Positions 18,682 to 27,393 of a stretch of DNA of 43,850 nt are shown here, one piece after another. A program made the position numbers and the translations under genes. Origin of the DNA: a virus; IMG/VR virus record IMGVR_UViG_3300046504_000013, positions 1 to 43,850 of that record. The stretch is one strand, 5' to 3'. Numbering within the stretch: position 1 is the stretch's first letter; every line of letters starts with the position of its first letter. The notes beneath the pieces were generated by a model. It saw only the letters and a list, made by a program, of their open reading frames with translations, made no database searches and had not been told where the DNA came from.

Positions 18682-19371
18682 TTAACTTGGATAATCTGGA
18701 GGCAATACTGGCCTTCCAGGTGTTGCATACATTCCTTCGTTAAATGCACCGTTGAGAACACGAGTTTTCCCAATGAATACATTTGAGTTGATAACTTTCA
18801 ATGCTTCAATGAGTAAAGAGAGTTTCTTCTCATAATACTGTGAAGCTTGCAAATTCTGCCCCTTACCTTCTTTAGCAAAAGCTCGCGAAAGTAAATAGGC
18901 TTTCTTTACTCTACGAATTATGTATAATGGCAAGTGAAGTGAATCTACTGAATTATCTTGATCTCGATAACAAGATATAATAACACCAGTAGCAATATTT
19001 GATCCAAAAAGATTAGAGCTTATTTCCGCAAGATCCTCACTAGGAGTAGGATATAATCTTATATCATAAAAATTTGTAGGATGTTTGATATAATAAAGTG
19101 GAGTAGAAGAAGATAGTTCTACCGCACTAGGATCTATGACTGCAGAAGTAGGATTAAGAAGACAGAATTCTTGAAAAGTTAAAGGCCAGAGTTTCTTACC
19201 TTTCCAAGTTACACGTATAATTCTATTTACATAACTTGGAAGAGTATAAACTGAAATTCCAGTAGTTATTGGAATAGAGAAACGATCGAAGATACAGTCA
19301 ATCTCTGTAGAGATGTAACTTTCTGCTTCTTCGAGTAGTGTATTGAGGTAGGTGTTATCCCAAAGGGGCAT
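18682..19371 (-). CDS. Head-tail adaptor-like protein, 229 residues
   Basis: The N-terminal helical segment (YLNTLLEEAESYISTEIDCI), the central strands ending in RIIRVTWKGKKLWPL and the Leu/Arg-rich C-terminal helices (YIIRRVKKAYLLSRAFAKEG) match the usual layout of podovirus head-completion/adaptor proteins. These sit below the portal. It directly follows the similar 205-residue gene; both have an N-terminal helix, a beta core and a C-terminal helical hairpin, and may be paralogues. There is no enzymatic motif. Confidence 0.55.
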   Translation of the reverse strand: MPLWDNTYLNTLLEEAESYISTEIDCIFDRFSIPITTGISVYTLPSYVNRIIRVTWKGKKLWPLTFQEFCLLNPTSAVIDPSAVELSSSTPLYYIKHPTNFYDIRLYPTPSEDLAEISSNLFGSNIATGVIISCYRDQDNSVDSLHLPLYIIRRVKKAYLLSRAFAKEGKGQNLQASQYYEKKLSLLIEALKVINSNVFIGKTRVLNGAFNEGMYATPGRPVLPPDYPS

Positions 19372-19989
19372 TTAAGCAAGCCTTGAAATCAAATCGGGCA
19401 TTCTAATAGTACGGGTCGCTTGCTTTAGTTCTTGAATATCCTTAAAGTAGTTTGTAAGACTAATTCCAGCTTTAGTAAATTCTTCAGATTGTTCTAGAAG
19501 ATCACCTGTGGTGTATTCTTCTAGTATACTCTGTAGACTGTCAGGAATCTGTGGTGTAGAAGTTCCAGTTAATACATCGGCTTGTGCCCTGTAATAGGCA
19601 TATAAAGATCCCGTTGAAGTAGTGAGTTTAGGATAAATTGCAACGTATCTAAAATTGATTGGCCAAAATAAATAAGGATTACCTATTGCAAGCTCCCAAT
19701 CATTACGAATTTCTTCTAACTGTCTAAGACTTACTGGAACCATCCAGCGTTTAATGGTTGGATTGAATATTGCTGTTACTGCAAAGAAATCTGGAATCAA
19801 AAGTCCAAAATCATAATAAGAAAGATTTGCAGAGGTAGAAATACTTGCCGCCTTAAAGATACATCCCGTAAGTGCCGTAACTTCAAAGTAGCCATCTTGA
19901 ATAGAGTCATTTAGATCCGCGGGAGTAATTTTTACCCCAAAGTCATTGAGGCGTGTTTGGACTTTAGATGCTATTTGATCTCGGGTCAT
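19372..19989 (-). CDS. Head-tail adaptor-like protein, 205 residues
   Basis: It starts MTRDQIASKVQTRLNDFG and has an early PADLNDSIQDGYFEVTAL helix, as in phage adaptor proteins (the group represented by P22 gp4 and many DUF-annotated equivalents). The centre holds strands (WMVPVSLRQLEEIR), and the end is a helical hairpin. It overlaps the glycosyltransferase gene by 4 bases and is followed without a gap by the 229-residue relative. I infer binding to the portal ring to complete the head. Confidence 0.6.
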   Translation of the reverse strand: MTRDQIASKVQTRLNDFGVKITPADLNDSIQDGYFEVTALTGCIFKAASISTSANLSYYDFGLLIPDFFAVTAIFNPTIKRWMVPVSLRQLEEIRNDWELAIGNPYLFWPINFRYVAIYPKLTTSTGSLYAYYRAQADVLTGTSTPQIPDSLQSILEEYTTGDLLEQSEEFTKAGISLTNYFKDIQELKQATRTIRMPDLISRLA

Positions 19990-20687
19990 TTAACTTCTAA
20001 AACCTTTATGCTATCTGTTGGATGTTCGGAAGGGTAGACTTTCTCATAATAGTTAAGAAGTTCTGGTCTATTCCCTGGACCAATATACTCAGGAGAGATT
20101 TTATGCCCTGTTGGGACTTTAGTATCTACTCCAATAGTTACAGGAGCCTTACAGAATTCAAGACACTTAAAACAAAAGTAAACGTCTTCAGTACACTTAT
20201 TAGGAATAGTTACAAACCAAGGTTCAGGTACTTCTTTAAACATCCATGTTTTATAAAGCGTACAAGAATTGCCGATTGCGTCGCAGAGAACAACTCCCTT
20301 ATCGTTTATTTTATCTTTAAACTCACCAAAGAGACTAAGACTCTGTTTCTCTGCATCTTTAAAAGAAAAGAACATTGGTTCAAATGGATACCCGCGAATA
20401 TAAGTAAGAGCCATTACTATATCAAGATTACATTCATAGAGTGATTTAAAAGTGTGGGGTTCCACTACGACATCATCGTCGATAAAGAGAATGTAATCAC
20501 ATTCATATTGTAATGCAGCTTTCACGCATTGATTTCTCATATTGTCCACAGACATTCTTTGGGGTGCAAAGAATAAGAAATCATCTTTAGGATACTGTTT
20601 TACTGTACGAGTCCAGAACTGCATATGCGACAAATAGACCATTTGATCTACTGAAGTAAGTGTGTTTACGCCGACAAGTATCTTCAT
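19986..20687 (-). CDS. GT-A type (family 2-like) glycosyltransferase, 233 residues
   Basis: It opens MKILVGVNTL, a first Rossmann-like strand. It has a hydrophobic strand leading to a metal-binding acidic cluster (YILFIDDDVVVEP; Asp70-72) and a later TEDVYF element like the acid-plus-aromatic segment of the fused enzyme at 16395. It is predicted to transfer a sugar from a nucleotide-sugar donor; acceptor unknown. It lies between capsid and adaptor genes, which favours virion or host-surface glycan modification. There is no ribosome binding site that I can see: the ATG is only 17 bases from a terminator hairpin. Expression may therefore be low or depend on read-through. Confidence 0.8.
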   Translation of the reverse strand: MKILVGVNTLTSVDQMVYLSHMQFWTRTVKQYPKDDFLFFAPQRMSVDNMRNQCVKAALQYECDYILFIDDDVVVEPHTFKSLYECNLDIVMALTYIRGYPFEPMFFSFKDAEKQSLSLFGEFKDKINDKGVVLCDAIGNSCTLYKTWMFKEVPEPWFVTIPNKCTEDVYFCFKCLEFCKAPVTIGVDTKVPTGHKISPEYIGPGNRPELLNYYEKVYPSEHPTDSIKVLEVK

Positions 20688-20698
20688 AAATTTAGCTT

Positions 20699-20741
20699 AA
20701 AAAGGGAGTGACTTACTGTTCCGCAGGTAACATGCACTCCC
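20699..20741 (-). terminator. Intrinsic terminator inside the late operon
   Basis: Read on the minus strand, GGGAGTG (pairing 20735-20741 with 20704-20710) forms a 7-bp stem, with an inner TTAC/GTAA stem (20713-20716 with 20727-20730). Five T residues follow (20699-20703 on the complement). It separates the capsid genes from the glycosyltransferase and tail genes and probably sets a high-capsid, low-tail ratio by partial termination. Confidence 0.75.
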
Positions 20742-20755
20742 TCACATTCCTCAGA

Positions 20756-21274
20756 CTACATGAGCCTAAGGAAAACCTTAATTCCAGCAGTAGAATAAGT
20801 CAACGAGTTTGCTGTAGAAGTTGCAGAACCAGCATTACTGGCAATAACTTCAGCAGCAGCAATATACGGCAAATGCGCCACATGGTTTGTAGACGCAGCC
20901 ATTGTAACCAACACATTATTTACTGTGTCGATTCCCATAGGTTGCCCAATAGCGATCGCGGATTCTGTAACCCACGAACTTGTACCAGACGTGCCTGCAC
21001 GAGTATGGACAAGGTAAGGAACCTCATCAATAATTCCTTTTACCATACAAGCACCTACAGAACCTACGGGCAAATCTTGCAGAAGAATACCTGCAATACA
21101 ACCTTGTGATTGCAATAGACTAGTAGTTGAAGGTCTTACAACAGTAAAACCATCATCTGTACCAGACATTGCAAATACAACTGGTGTTCTCTTAGCGATG
21201 GAGACGGTATCTCCATTTCGGACGTTAATTGATCCCTGTTCAGGACGACTTTGGTTAATCAAAGGTTGATTCAT
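20756..21274 (-). CDS. Putative head decoration protein, 172 residues
   Basis: The protein is rich in Gly, Ala, Ser, Thr and Val. It has an N-terminal SINVRNGDTVSIAKRTPVVF and a central GILLQDLPVGSVGACMVKG beta region, which resembles small beta-barrel capsid-stabilising proteins. It lies directly downstream of the major capsid gene and upstream of a terminator, the usual place for a decoration or head-fibre gene. There is no specific motif to prove this. Confidence 0.55.
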   Translation of the reverse strand: MNQPLINQSRPEQGSINVRNGDTVSIAKRTPVVFAMSGTDDGFTVVRPSTTSLLQSQGCIAGILLQDLPVGSVGACMVKGIIDEVPYLVHTRAGTSGTSSWVTESAIAIGQPMGIDTVNNVLVTMAASTNHVAHLPYIAAAEVIASNAGSATSTANSLTYSTAGIKVFLRLM

Positions 21275-21290
21275 ATAAGTGTCCTCCTTT

Positions 21291-22352
21291 CTACGTCAGT
21301 GACCTTGGAATCTTCCATCCAAGTCCCTGCTTCTTACGATTCGAGCAAGTGATATTACCCATCCAGAGGATATGAGCAACCTTTGCATCTTGGTTAGCGG
21401 GTTTAACAAAGTCAGTTTTCACGAAATCGGTTTCCGATTCATAACGAACCTTAAGAAATTCAAAGTTCAACATAATCATTCCACCACCTGTCGTAGTGGT
21501 AGTATCAAGTGTACTGGCATACAAATTCGGGAAGTTCTCGTCCCAGCATACAAGTACATTATTGAACTTAATATTCGGGAAAGGATAATCATCCTGAGAA
21601 TCAGCAGTTCTACGATAGACTGCCATGTACGCAGACTTCCACAATTCAAATGTGGTCTGGTCACATAGAATGAGTTTTGGTTTTCCACCGGGTCCAATAG
21701 AACAAGTATTGAACAGATTATCGGCATACTGTAGAAAACCTACGTATGTCGTAACGCCTGAGAAATCCTTGACTCTATTCTGCCACCAGGAATGAGATGC
21801 TTGAGCGATATTACCCACTGTGTCTACACCAGTTGGTGCAGTTTGAACAATCTTCCAAAGTGGATCACAAGCATATGATCCATTTGCAGGACTAGTTCGT
21901 GGGGTTGTAAGAGCACCTGCACCATTACCTTGCAGAAGTGCCTTACAATAAAAGTCAATTGCGCCTAGTTCACCTTGTTTAATACGAGCTTGAACAAAGT
22001 CTACAATACGATGCTTATTCATCTTACGTTCTTTTTCAGAATAAGCGATCGGAGTAGCAGTCTGTCTCCACTCGTAAAATGCAGCGGTAATGCCTTCCGG
22101 ACCAGCAACACCCAACGTATCGTAACTATCGTAAGAATCTGTTTGGGCGAGTTCGTACATCAAATCTTCTTGAATATACGCACCACCATCAGCAGATTCA
22201 TACATCCCACGCTTCTTAGCTTCATAGAAGAATGGATTAGAATTTGAGATATTATCAGCGATTGTTTTGCTGGCATTCGCAAGACTCGTTGCAAAAATAG
22301 AGTCAAAATTTAGTGTAAGTTGACTAGGTTGCGATGCCTGACCTAATATCAT
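21291..22352 (-). CDS. Major capsid protein, 353 residues
   Basis: Its length, its position right after the scaffold gene and its mix of long helices with beta segments fit an HK97-fold major capsid protein. Examples are an N-arm rich in Asn, Ser and Phe, then ESADGGAYIQEDL and the C-terminal VAHILWMGNITCS. The repeated EKERKMNKHRIVDF and WKSAYMAVYRR stretches look like the spine helix and A-domain. It has no separate N-terminal protease or delta domain, consistent with the separate scaffold gene upstream. Well supported by context, though no single signature motif exists. Confidence 0.8.
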   Translation of the reverse strand: MILGQASQPSQLTLNFDSIFATSLANASKTIADNISNSNPFFYEAKKRGMYESADGGAYIQEDLMYELAQTDSYDSYDTLGVAGPEGITAAFYEWRQTATPIAYSEKERKMNKHRIVDFVQARIKQGELGAIDFYCKALLQGNGAGALTTPRTSPANGSYACDPLWKIVQTAPTGVDTVGNIAQASHSWWQNRVKDFSGVTTYVGFLQYADNLFNTCSIGPGGKPKLILCDQTTFELWKSAYMAVYRRTADSQDDYPFPNIKFNNVLVCWDENFPNLYASTLDTTTTTGGGMIMLNFEFLKVRYESETDFVKTDFVKPANQDAKVAHILWMGNITCSNRKKQGLGWKIPRSLT

Positions 22353-22358
22353 GATTAA

Positions 22359-23087
22359 TTACTCCAATGTTTCGCCGCGAGATGCGGCAAGTACAGCTTC
22401 CCTTATTGTTGGGAGTTTTGATCCTGATTTAACTCTCTCAGTATTAACTCCGATTGGGACGTTAGTAGTTTTCTTATTTTGATCTCGTTTAACGTCCTGT
22501 GTTTTAATTCGTTCTGCCTCATCAAAATCTGATTTGGCAAGTGTAAAAATATGACGTATGTAAGCTTCTGGTTCAGTTTTAGGACCCGGTTGAATCTGAT
22601 CCATTAACTCAACCATTCTCGATTCTAATTTCTTAGAAAGACCTTTAGACTCAGTGTTTAGACTTTCAAAAGTCTTATCTATCCGAGTTGCAAATTCGTT
22701 TTTCTTCTGTTCAGAGATAGTATCTTGAATAGGTTTAACTTGATCCTCGACTGCCTTAGCAATAACTCTCTCAAGCGCGGGGCCTAGTTTCTCTGCAAGA
22801 ATACTATTATCTTCACCAAGTTCCTCAGTGATTATCTGAGAAATGGTCTTTTTAAGTGTTACTTGATCTTTCTTGACTCCAATTTCGAGTCCGGCAAGTT
22901 CTGCAAGCTGTTTAATGACAATACCACTAGTTTCTGGGTTTTTAAGAGCATTAAAAAGATTAAGAGCTGCTTGTTGGTCAGGAGACTCAACTTTAGTCTC
23001 TTCAACCTTAATTTCTTCAACTTTAGTCTCCCCTACCTTAGTAGGTTCTTCAACTTTAGTAACTTCAGTAGTAACTTCGGGTTCCAT
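22359..23087 (-). CDS. Scaffolding protein, 242 residues
   Basis: The first 40 residues are a Glu/Val/Lys/Thr-rich repeat (EVTTEVTKVEEPTKVGETKV). The rest is nearly all helix with high Glu, Lys and Gln and no Trp. The C-terminal 30 residues are basic (KRDQNKKTTNVPIGVN), as in scaffold domains that touch the capsid protein. The order portal, scaffold, capsid is typical. It would guide procapsid assembly and then be released. AAAGGT precedes the ATG. Confidence 0.8.
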   Translation of the reverse strand: MEPEVTTEVTKVEEPTKVGETKVEEIKVEETKVESPDQQAALNLFNALKNPETSGIVIKQLAELAGLEIGVKKDQVTLKKTISQIITEELGEDNSILAEKLGPALERVIAKAVEDQVKPIQDTISEQKKNEFATRIDKTFESLNTESKGLSKKLESRMVELMDQIQPGPKTEPEAYIRHIFTLAKSDFDEAERIKTQDVKRDQNKKTTNVPIGVNTERVKSGSKLPTIREAVLAASRGETLE

Positions 23088-23089
23088 AA

Positions 23090-23182
23090 TTATTTACCTT
23101 TAGGTTTAGATTTTGTAAATTTCCCTTTTTTGAACATCTCTAACATTTTCTGTTTTACAAGAGAACAAGGTTTCTGTGGCAT
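23090..23182 (-). CDS. Very small basic protein, 30 residues, between portal and scaffold
   Basis: The frame reads MPQKPCSLVKQK, then a basic tail ending SKPKGK and a TAA stop at 23090-23092. Its ATG overlaps the portal stop as TAATG, and it ends 2 bases before the scaffold start, so it fills the gap between them exactly. About one third of its residues are Lys. It may be a real microprotein that binds DNA or an acidic scaffold, or it may act as a translational bridge. Reported because the fit is so tight. Confidence 0.5.
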   Translation of the reverse strand: MPQKPCSLVKQKMLEMFKKGKFTKSKPKGK

Positions 23183-25020
23183 TATTGTGTCAATCCTACT
23201 TGTTTGGTAAGTTGATTAGTGATTCGTTCTTGATCCGAAGGTGTCGCTTTTGCAACTTCACGTTGTCCAAGCGGCGATGCACCTTCTTGTCCAAGTGCTC
23301 CATTAATTTGCGCCTGCTGTCCCGCTTGCATTAACAGAGCCATATCTTGTAATTCGCGTAAAACTTTCTCATTCGTCTTAAAACCAACACGTTTTGCAGT
23401 TTCACGAATTAGTGTTGGCGACATTGCAATCTGAGGATAGTTGTTTATAATTGCCATGAATTCAAGAAACTTATTCTTTTGATCTTGTTCATCAATAGGA
23501 GACATTGAAGTTACATCAATTTGTACAGTAAAGTCTAAACCTTCAATATCCATTCCTGTGATTTCTTGGTATAACTTTGAAGTCTCTTGAACATTCCCTA
23601 GTAAAGATTCTTGTGTAGTATTATTAATTGCAATCCAAAATGGAAGCGTGATACGTTGCTGCAAGAACATTATTTGCCGGGCAAGTCTATTAAGCCAGTT
23701 TGCTATGATTATCTTTGGACGAGATTCCCGAATTTGTGAACGTGCATCCATTATTTGAGCCTGTGTTGCAGTAGTACGATCTGCTACACCACGAGCTTCA
23801 CTTCGTGTACCTGAGACAATATTAAAATTGTCTTTTGCAAGTATAAGAACTTTATCTACTGCACTATCTAAAGGTGCAAGAGGAACAGCAGCAATTGCAG
23901 TTTGAGGATCACCTTCAGTCTCAGCATAAGTACCATCTGGACCAAACATGAGATTGTCCATTTGGTCAGTGTCCATTGTATTTTTACGAATTAAATATTT
24001 TCGCGATCCTCTCCTCTGATGTACACGAATTTGTTCTTGCGCGATATTAACATCATCCTGTGACTGTAACCACTGACTAACAGGAGGAACAGGATAGAAT
24101 CCTCTCATTCTATTATGATATTTTAGTTCAAATAACGGAAGTCCTCTATAAGGCGCGGAGAAGAGATAATCTTTCTCAAAAACATCTGTAAAAAGATGAA
24201 ATTCATGCCTTCGCTGGTCCCAAAAATGCCAAAGTTTGATTACATCTCCAGATTGGAATAATTTATCTAATTCTTCAGACCTATCTACAAAAGCCTCGTC
24301 AAATTCCTCTGTCCTTGCTCCAGTATAGATTAACTTATCTGTATTCTGAAGTGCTTTGTTACCTTTCAAGTCGAGTACATCAACATATTCATAATATGCA
24401 ACCCAGTTACAATTCTCTAAATAGCGAGAATCCATACCACCTACACGAATTTGTGCAGGATGGATTCTTTTAATGTAAAGTTGTTCATACTCCGGGACTT
24501 CTTGTGGTTGAATAATGTCTTTTCCTTCAATGTCCCGGAGAATTTGTCCATCTTTTTTAAGATAAGGTTTGTCTGCATTAGGATTTATGATATAATTCGC
24601 ATCTAGTCCTATTTCAACTACGCCAAATGCAAAGAATGAATCAATAATGGCAGCTTCTACCTCTTCTGCAAATAGACTGTCTTGATTTGTGACGAATGTA
24701 TTTAATGCAGCTTCTTGAAGTTGAGTACGGCGATTCTCGCCTTCGGGATCTGTAGCAGTCTTTTTCGCAGAGACGTTGAAGATAGGTTGGGAAAAAAGAA
24801 GGGAAGGTAATTGTACTTCTATTGTAGAGAAAACTAGATTTACTACAGAAGGACGATACTCGTTTTTGAAATATGTAGAATAACCTGCCCATTGCTGACC
24901 CTCATAATATTTGATACTGTCACTTACACGAAACCTATCCCACCACTTTTTATGGTATTTATTTGCTACACGTATCTTTTCTAAGCAATTAGATACTGAA
25001 GTGTCAGGCATAAAATCCAC
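23182..25020 (-). CDS. Portal protein, 612 residues
   Basis: The N-terminus has HKKWWDRFRVSDSIKYYEG and QWAGYSTYFKNEYRPSVVNL, then IEVQLPSLLFSQPIFNVSAK: the entry pattern of podovirus portal proteins, with a helix, a G-Q-W turn and a VN-to-P segment. Later segments include RIHPAQIRVGGMDSR and the long helical ARGVADRTTATQAQIMDAR near 420, like the stem and wing. The Gln-rich C-terminus may be the barrel. It follows the large terminase (17-base overlap). As a dodecamer it forms the DNA channel of the head. Confidence 0.85.
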   Translation of the reverse strand: MDFMPDTSVSNCLEKIRVANKYHKKWWDRFRVSDSIKYYEGQQWAGYSTYFKNEYRPSVVNLVFSTIEVQLPSLLFSQPIFNVSAKKTATDPEGENRRTQLQEAALNTFVTNQDSLFAEEVEAAIIDSFFAFGVVEIGLDANYIINPNADKPYLKKDGQILRDIEGKDIIQPQEVPEYEQLYIKRIHPAQIRVGGMDSRYLENCNWVAYYEYVDVLDLKGNKALQNTDKLIYTGARTEEFDEAFVDRSEELDKLFQSGDVIKLWHFWDQRRHEFHLFTDVFEKDYLFSAPYRGLPLFELKYHNRMRGFYPVPPVSQWLQSQDDVNIAQEQIRVHQRRGSRKYLIRKNTMDTDQMDNLMFGPDGTYAETEGDPQTAIAAVPLAPLDSAVDKVLILAKDNFNIVSGTRSEARGVADRTTATQAQIMDARSQIRESRPKIIIANWLNRLARQIMFLQQRITLPFWIAINNTTQESLLGNVQETSKLYQEITGMDIEGLDFTVQIDVTSMSPIDEQDQKNKFLEFMAIINNYPQIAMSPTLIRETAKRVGFKTNEKVLRELQDMALLMQAGQQAQINGALGQEGASPLGQREVAKATPSDQERITNQLTKQVGLTQ

Positions 25021-26569
25021 GATCTATCATAGTAACTTGTCTATTGAGCATTGTGGCTTTTCTTCGGTATGCTTCAAAAGAATTCTCAGGAAGTTTAGGT
25101 TTTGAGTCTTTAGATCCCTGGCTATGAATTCCTACATAATATCTTACAGGATCGTAAGCATGATCCATACATTCTGCACGATCATCTGAGAATATGGGAG
25201 AGCCATTCTCAGTTCCGATTACTTCACGCTTTTGACTCGAAGTCTGTAATGGGATATGATAACATCCCTCAGGATATTCTTCAGTTTTCATTATGAAGAA
25301 CATTCTGGGAGATCCTACTGTACCCGTTACCGGATGCATCATAGATTTATTAAGACGAAGCAATTCATTGATACGATTACGATTTCCGAACTCATTATTG
25401 TCTGCGGGTTGCCAGTATATTGCAGGAGCACTGGTGTTTGTACAATCCAAATATTCATCTGCTACTGTCCACCTTCCACCATATTTTTGTTGTTGTTTAT
25501 GATGGATTGAAGGATCTCCCCAGTTTCCAACATAAGTTTCGCCTTCACTCATACCTGAGATATTTAATCTATGCTCAGATATAAGTGTATCTGGCATATA
25601 GTATTCTTTATAAAAGAAATGCATCCCTTTATATGCTGCAACCCATGCTACACAAGTCGGGGCGCTTTCTCCGTGGTCGAGAACACGATAAAGTGCAGCT
25701 TTCTTTTTAAGATTCTCAAGAAACTCACGAGTGATGTAAATTTTAGTATCAGTAGAAGAAGTCTTTTTTCCAACATAAAGTTTACTTGCATCGTCAATTC
25801 TATGAATCGTTCCTTCTGCGATCCCCCACTTACCTTTAAGGAATCGTTCTATCCATACGGGATCACGTGAGAGAGCTTCAGCATAAGTTTCGGGATCTAT
25901 AAGCGTGGGATCTGTTTCTGCTTCATACATTATATAACGATTGTTATATTTAGTCTGCCATTCTATTGATTCCTTGTGATAACGTCTGTAGATCCAGTGT
26001 GTAAATACATCAGGGTTACAACCAACTCCCATCCACCCCGGAACTCTTGGCTTTTTAGTCGCGGGATGTAATGGCCAGTTTTCATTTTGAGAAAGTAGTT
26101 CTGGTGGAACTTCTGCTTTTGCCCAACGGCCTACTCTATTATCAAGATGGAGATATATATTTTCTCCTACTTCTTCCGCTTGGTCGATAAATACAGAATT
26201 GATTTCTAACCCGCGGACAGTACCTTCGTCAAAATCATCAAGATGCATCCAAAGAATTTCAGATCCGTTGATTAATCTGGTGTAATTCATCGAATCTGCT
26301 CTTTTACCTCCTTTTCTTTCATCATAAAGAGCCGGAGGACACACATTAAAGAATGTTGTTCGCGTAGTCTTGTTTAGATCTGTAGAATTAAGACGTGCAA
26401 TTACCATTCGATAATAGGGATATGTGCAGAGGAAAAGAAGACTCCTCATTGAAAAAGCATAAGTCTTACCATTCCCGTATCCCCCGGAACCAGCAAGGTG
26501 ACGATAGGACGAGGTAAAGATATCCTCTTGAAACTTACTCTTGAACTCGAAATTAATGTCTAAACTCAC
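25004..26569 (-). CDS. terL: Terminase large subunit, 521 residues
   Basis: This is the packaging motor. The ATPase domain has a Walker A-like GSGGYGNGKT at 27-36 and Walker B VFIDQAEE at 126-133. An RNase H-like nuclease domain has acidic residues in RVLDHGE (Asp298), NWGDPS (Asp352) and MDHAYDPVRY (Asp469/Asp473). The start is a GTG that overlaps the endolysin stop (GTGA), suggesting coupled translation. Its neighbours are endolysin upstream and portal downstream; the lysis genes ahead of the terminase are less usual. Confidence 0.92.
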   Translation of the reverse strand: MSLDINFEFKSKFQEDIFTSSYRHLAGSGGYGNGKTYAFSMRSLLFLCTYPYYRMVIARLNSTDLNKTTRTTFFNVCPPALYDERKGGKRADSMNYTRLINGSEILWMHLDDFDEGTVRGLEINSVFIDQAEEVGENIYLHLDNRVGRWAKAEVPPELLSQNENWPLHPATKKPRVPGWMGVGCNPDVFTHWIYRRYHKESIEWQTKYNNRYIMYEAETDPTLIDPETYAEALSRDPVWIERFLKGKWGIAEGTIHRIDDASKLYVGKKTSSTDTKIYITREFLENLKKKAALYRVLDHGESAPTCVAWVAAYKGMHFFYKEYYMPDTLISEHRLNISGMSEGETYVGNWGDPSIHHKQQQKYGGRWTVADEYLDCTNTSAPAIYWQPADNNEFGNRNRINELLRLNKSMMHPVTGTVGSPRMFFIMKTEEYPEGCYHIPLQTSSQKREVIGTENGSPIFSDDRAECMDHAYDPVRYYVGIHSQGSKDSKPKLPENSFEAYRRKATMLNRQVTMIDRGFYA

Positions 26570-27006
26570 AAAGTTATTAACGAAAGAAGAGGTTTATCCA
26601 TCGGGATTTTCGCAAGTTTTGCAACATTCTTAGCATATTCTAAAGGTAGGTTGTTGTCTGCAGATGGAGCATACACTTCAAACATTTGAGTTAATGTTGG
26701 CGAGACTCCATTATGAAGTTTCCCGTCAATATAAAATCCAACTTGTAATTTGAGTACACGATAAGATTCGCGAAGTGCAAGTTGAACATTTCCACTAGCC
26801 CAACGGAAGAAGTCTACATATCCATTTGAAGTTGGATATTTCTTTCCATCTTTAGACCATTCTCTGATATTTCCTATGTTACAATAGATTTGTGCAATGC
26901 ATGGCCACGAGAGATTACAATTTTTTGCATCAAGAGGAGTGAGTAGAAAACCTTCCTGATGAATAATTCCATCAGAAATTTTATCAATAAGTTCTTGTTT
27001 TGTCAT
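26566..27006 (-). CDS. Endolysin (lysozyme/transglycosylase-like), 146 residues
   Basis: Residues 9-20 (KISDGIIHQEGF) end with a Glu18 in the position of the catalytic acid of small phage muramidases and transglycosylases. NIGNIREW and then GYVDFFRWASGNVQLALR follow, like the (N)PGN(L/I)R segment of this fold. The C-terminal APSADNNLPLEYAKNVAKL resembles the closing helix of such enzymes. It would cut the peptidoglycan glycan chain at lysis. There is no signal peptide, so it needs the holin next to it; the overlap is 4 bases. Confidence 0.75.
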   Translation of the reverse strand: MTKQELIDKISDGIIHQEGFLLTPLDAKNCNLSWPCIAQIYCNIGNIREWSKDGKKYPTSNGYVDFFRWASGNVQLALRESYRVLKLQVGFYIDGKLHNGVSPTLTQMFEVYAPSADNNLPLEYAKNVAKLAKIPMDKPLLSLITL

Positions 27007-27197
27007 TTCTTTTCCGGAACTTGTCCATTACCTACATGTTGACAAAAGAAAGTTAAACAACCTACAAATGCTGCTGTAACCATTGTAACCCAACCTGGAA
27101 CATCTTGCATTACAGCAAGTCCAGCATTTATCATTTGCGCGAATACAAGAATTGTTTGGATAAGTAAAAGATAGATAGGTTTAATTACTGGGTTCAT
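27003..27197 (-). CDS. Holin, 64 residues
   Basis: Two hydrophobic segments lie at about 5-24 (IKPIYLLLIQTILVFAQMI) and 36-56 (VTMVTAAFVGCLTFFCQ), with a short charged tail ending VPEKK. The frame extends to 27218. Two ATGs two codons apart (27203 and 27197) spell MQMN, and GGAAG suits 27197. A pair of close starts is known in the lambda S holin, where it tunes lysis timing. The gene overlaps the endolysin by 4 bases. It would form the membrane lesion that releases the endolysin. Confidence 0.75.
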   Translation of the reverse strand: MNPVIKPIYLLLIQTILVFAQMINAGLAVMQDVPGWVTMVTAAFVGCLTFFCQHVGNGQVPEKK

Positions 27198-27393
27198 TTG
27201 CATTCTTCCACTGTTCAATCAAGTCGATTGTTTCTGTGTCCGTTTCAACAGTATCATCCAAGATCATATCAAGTTCTTCTTGTATAGATGGATCACTTGA
27301 AATGAGTGCTTTGATCTTCGCGGCCACATCAACTCCGATAGGAAGAAGTTTGAGAACACCTTCTAAAATCTGAAGTAAGGTTAAGATATTCAC
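27181..27393 (-). CDS. Small acidic protein next to holin, 70 residues
   Basis: The first 30 residues are an amphipathic or weakly hydrophobic helix (LLQILEGVLKLLPIGVDVAA). The rest is strongly acidic (IQEELDMILDDTVETDTET). It overlaps the lipoprotein gene by 4 bases and the holin start by 17. It may be an antiholin or another lysis accessory, judged only by position. Confidence 0.5.
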   Translation of the reverse strand: MNILTLLQILEGVLKLLPIGVDVAAKIKALISSDPSIQEELDMILDDTVETDTETIDLIEQWKNANEPSN

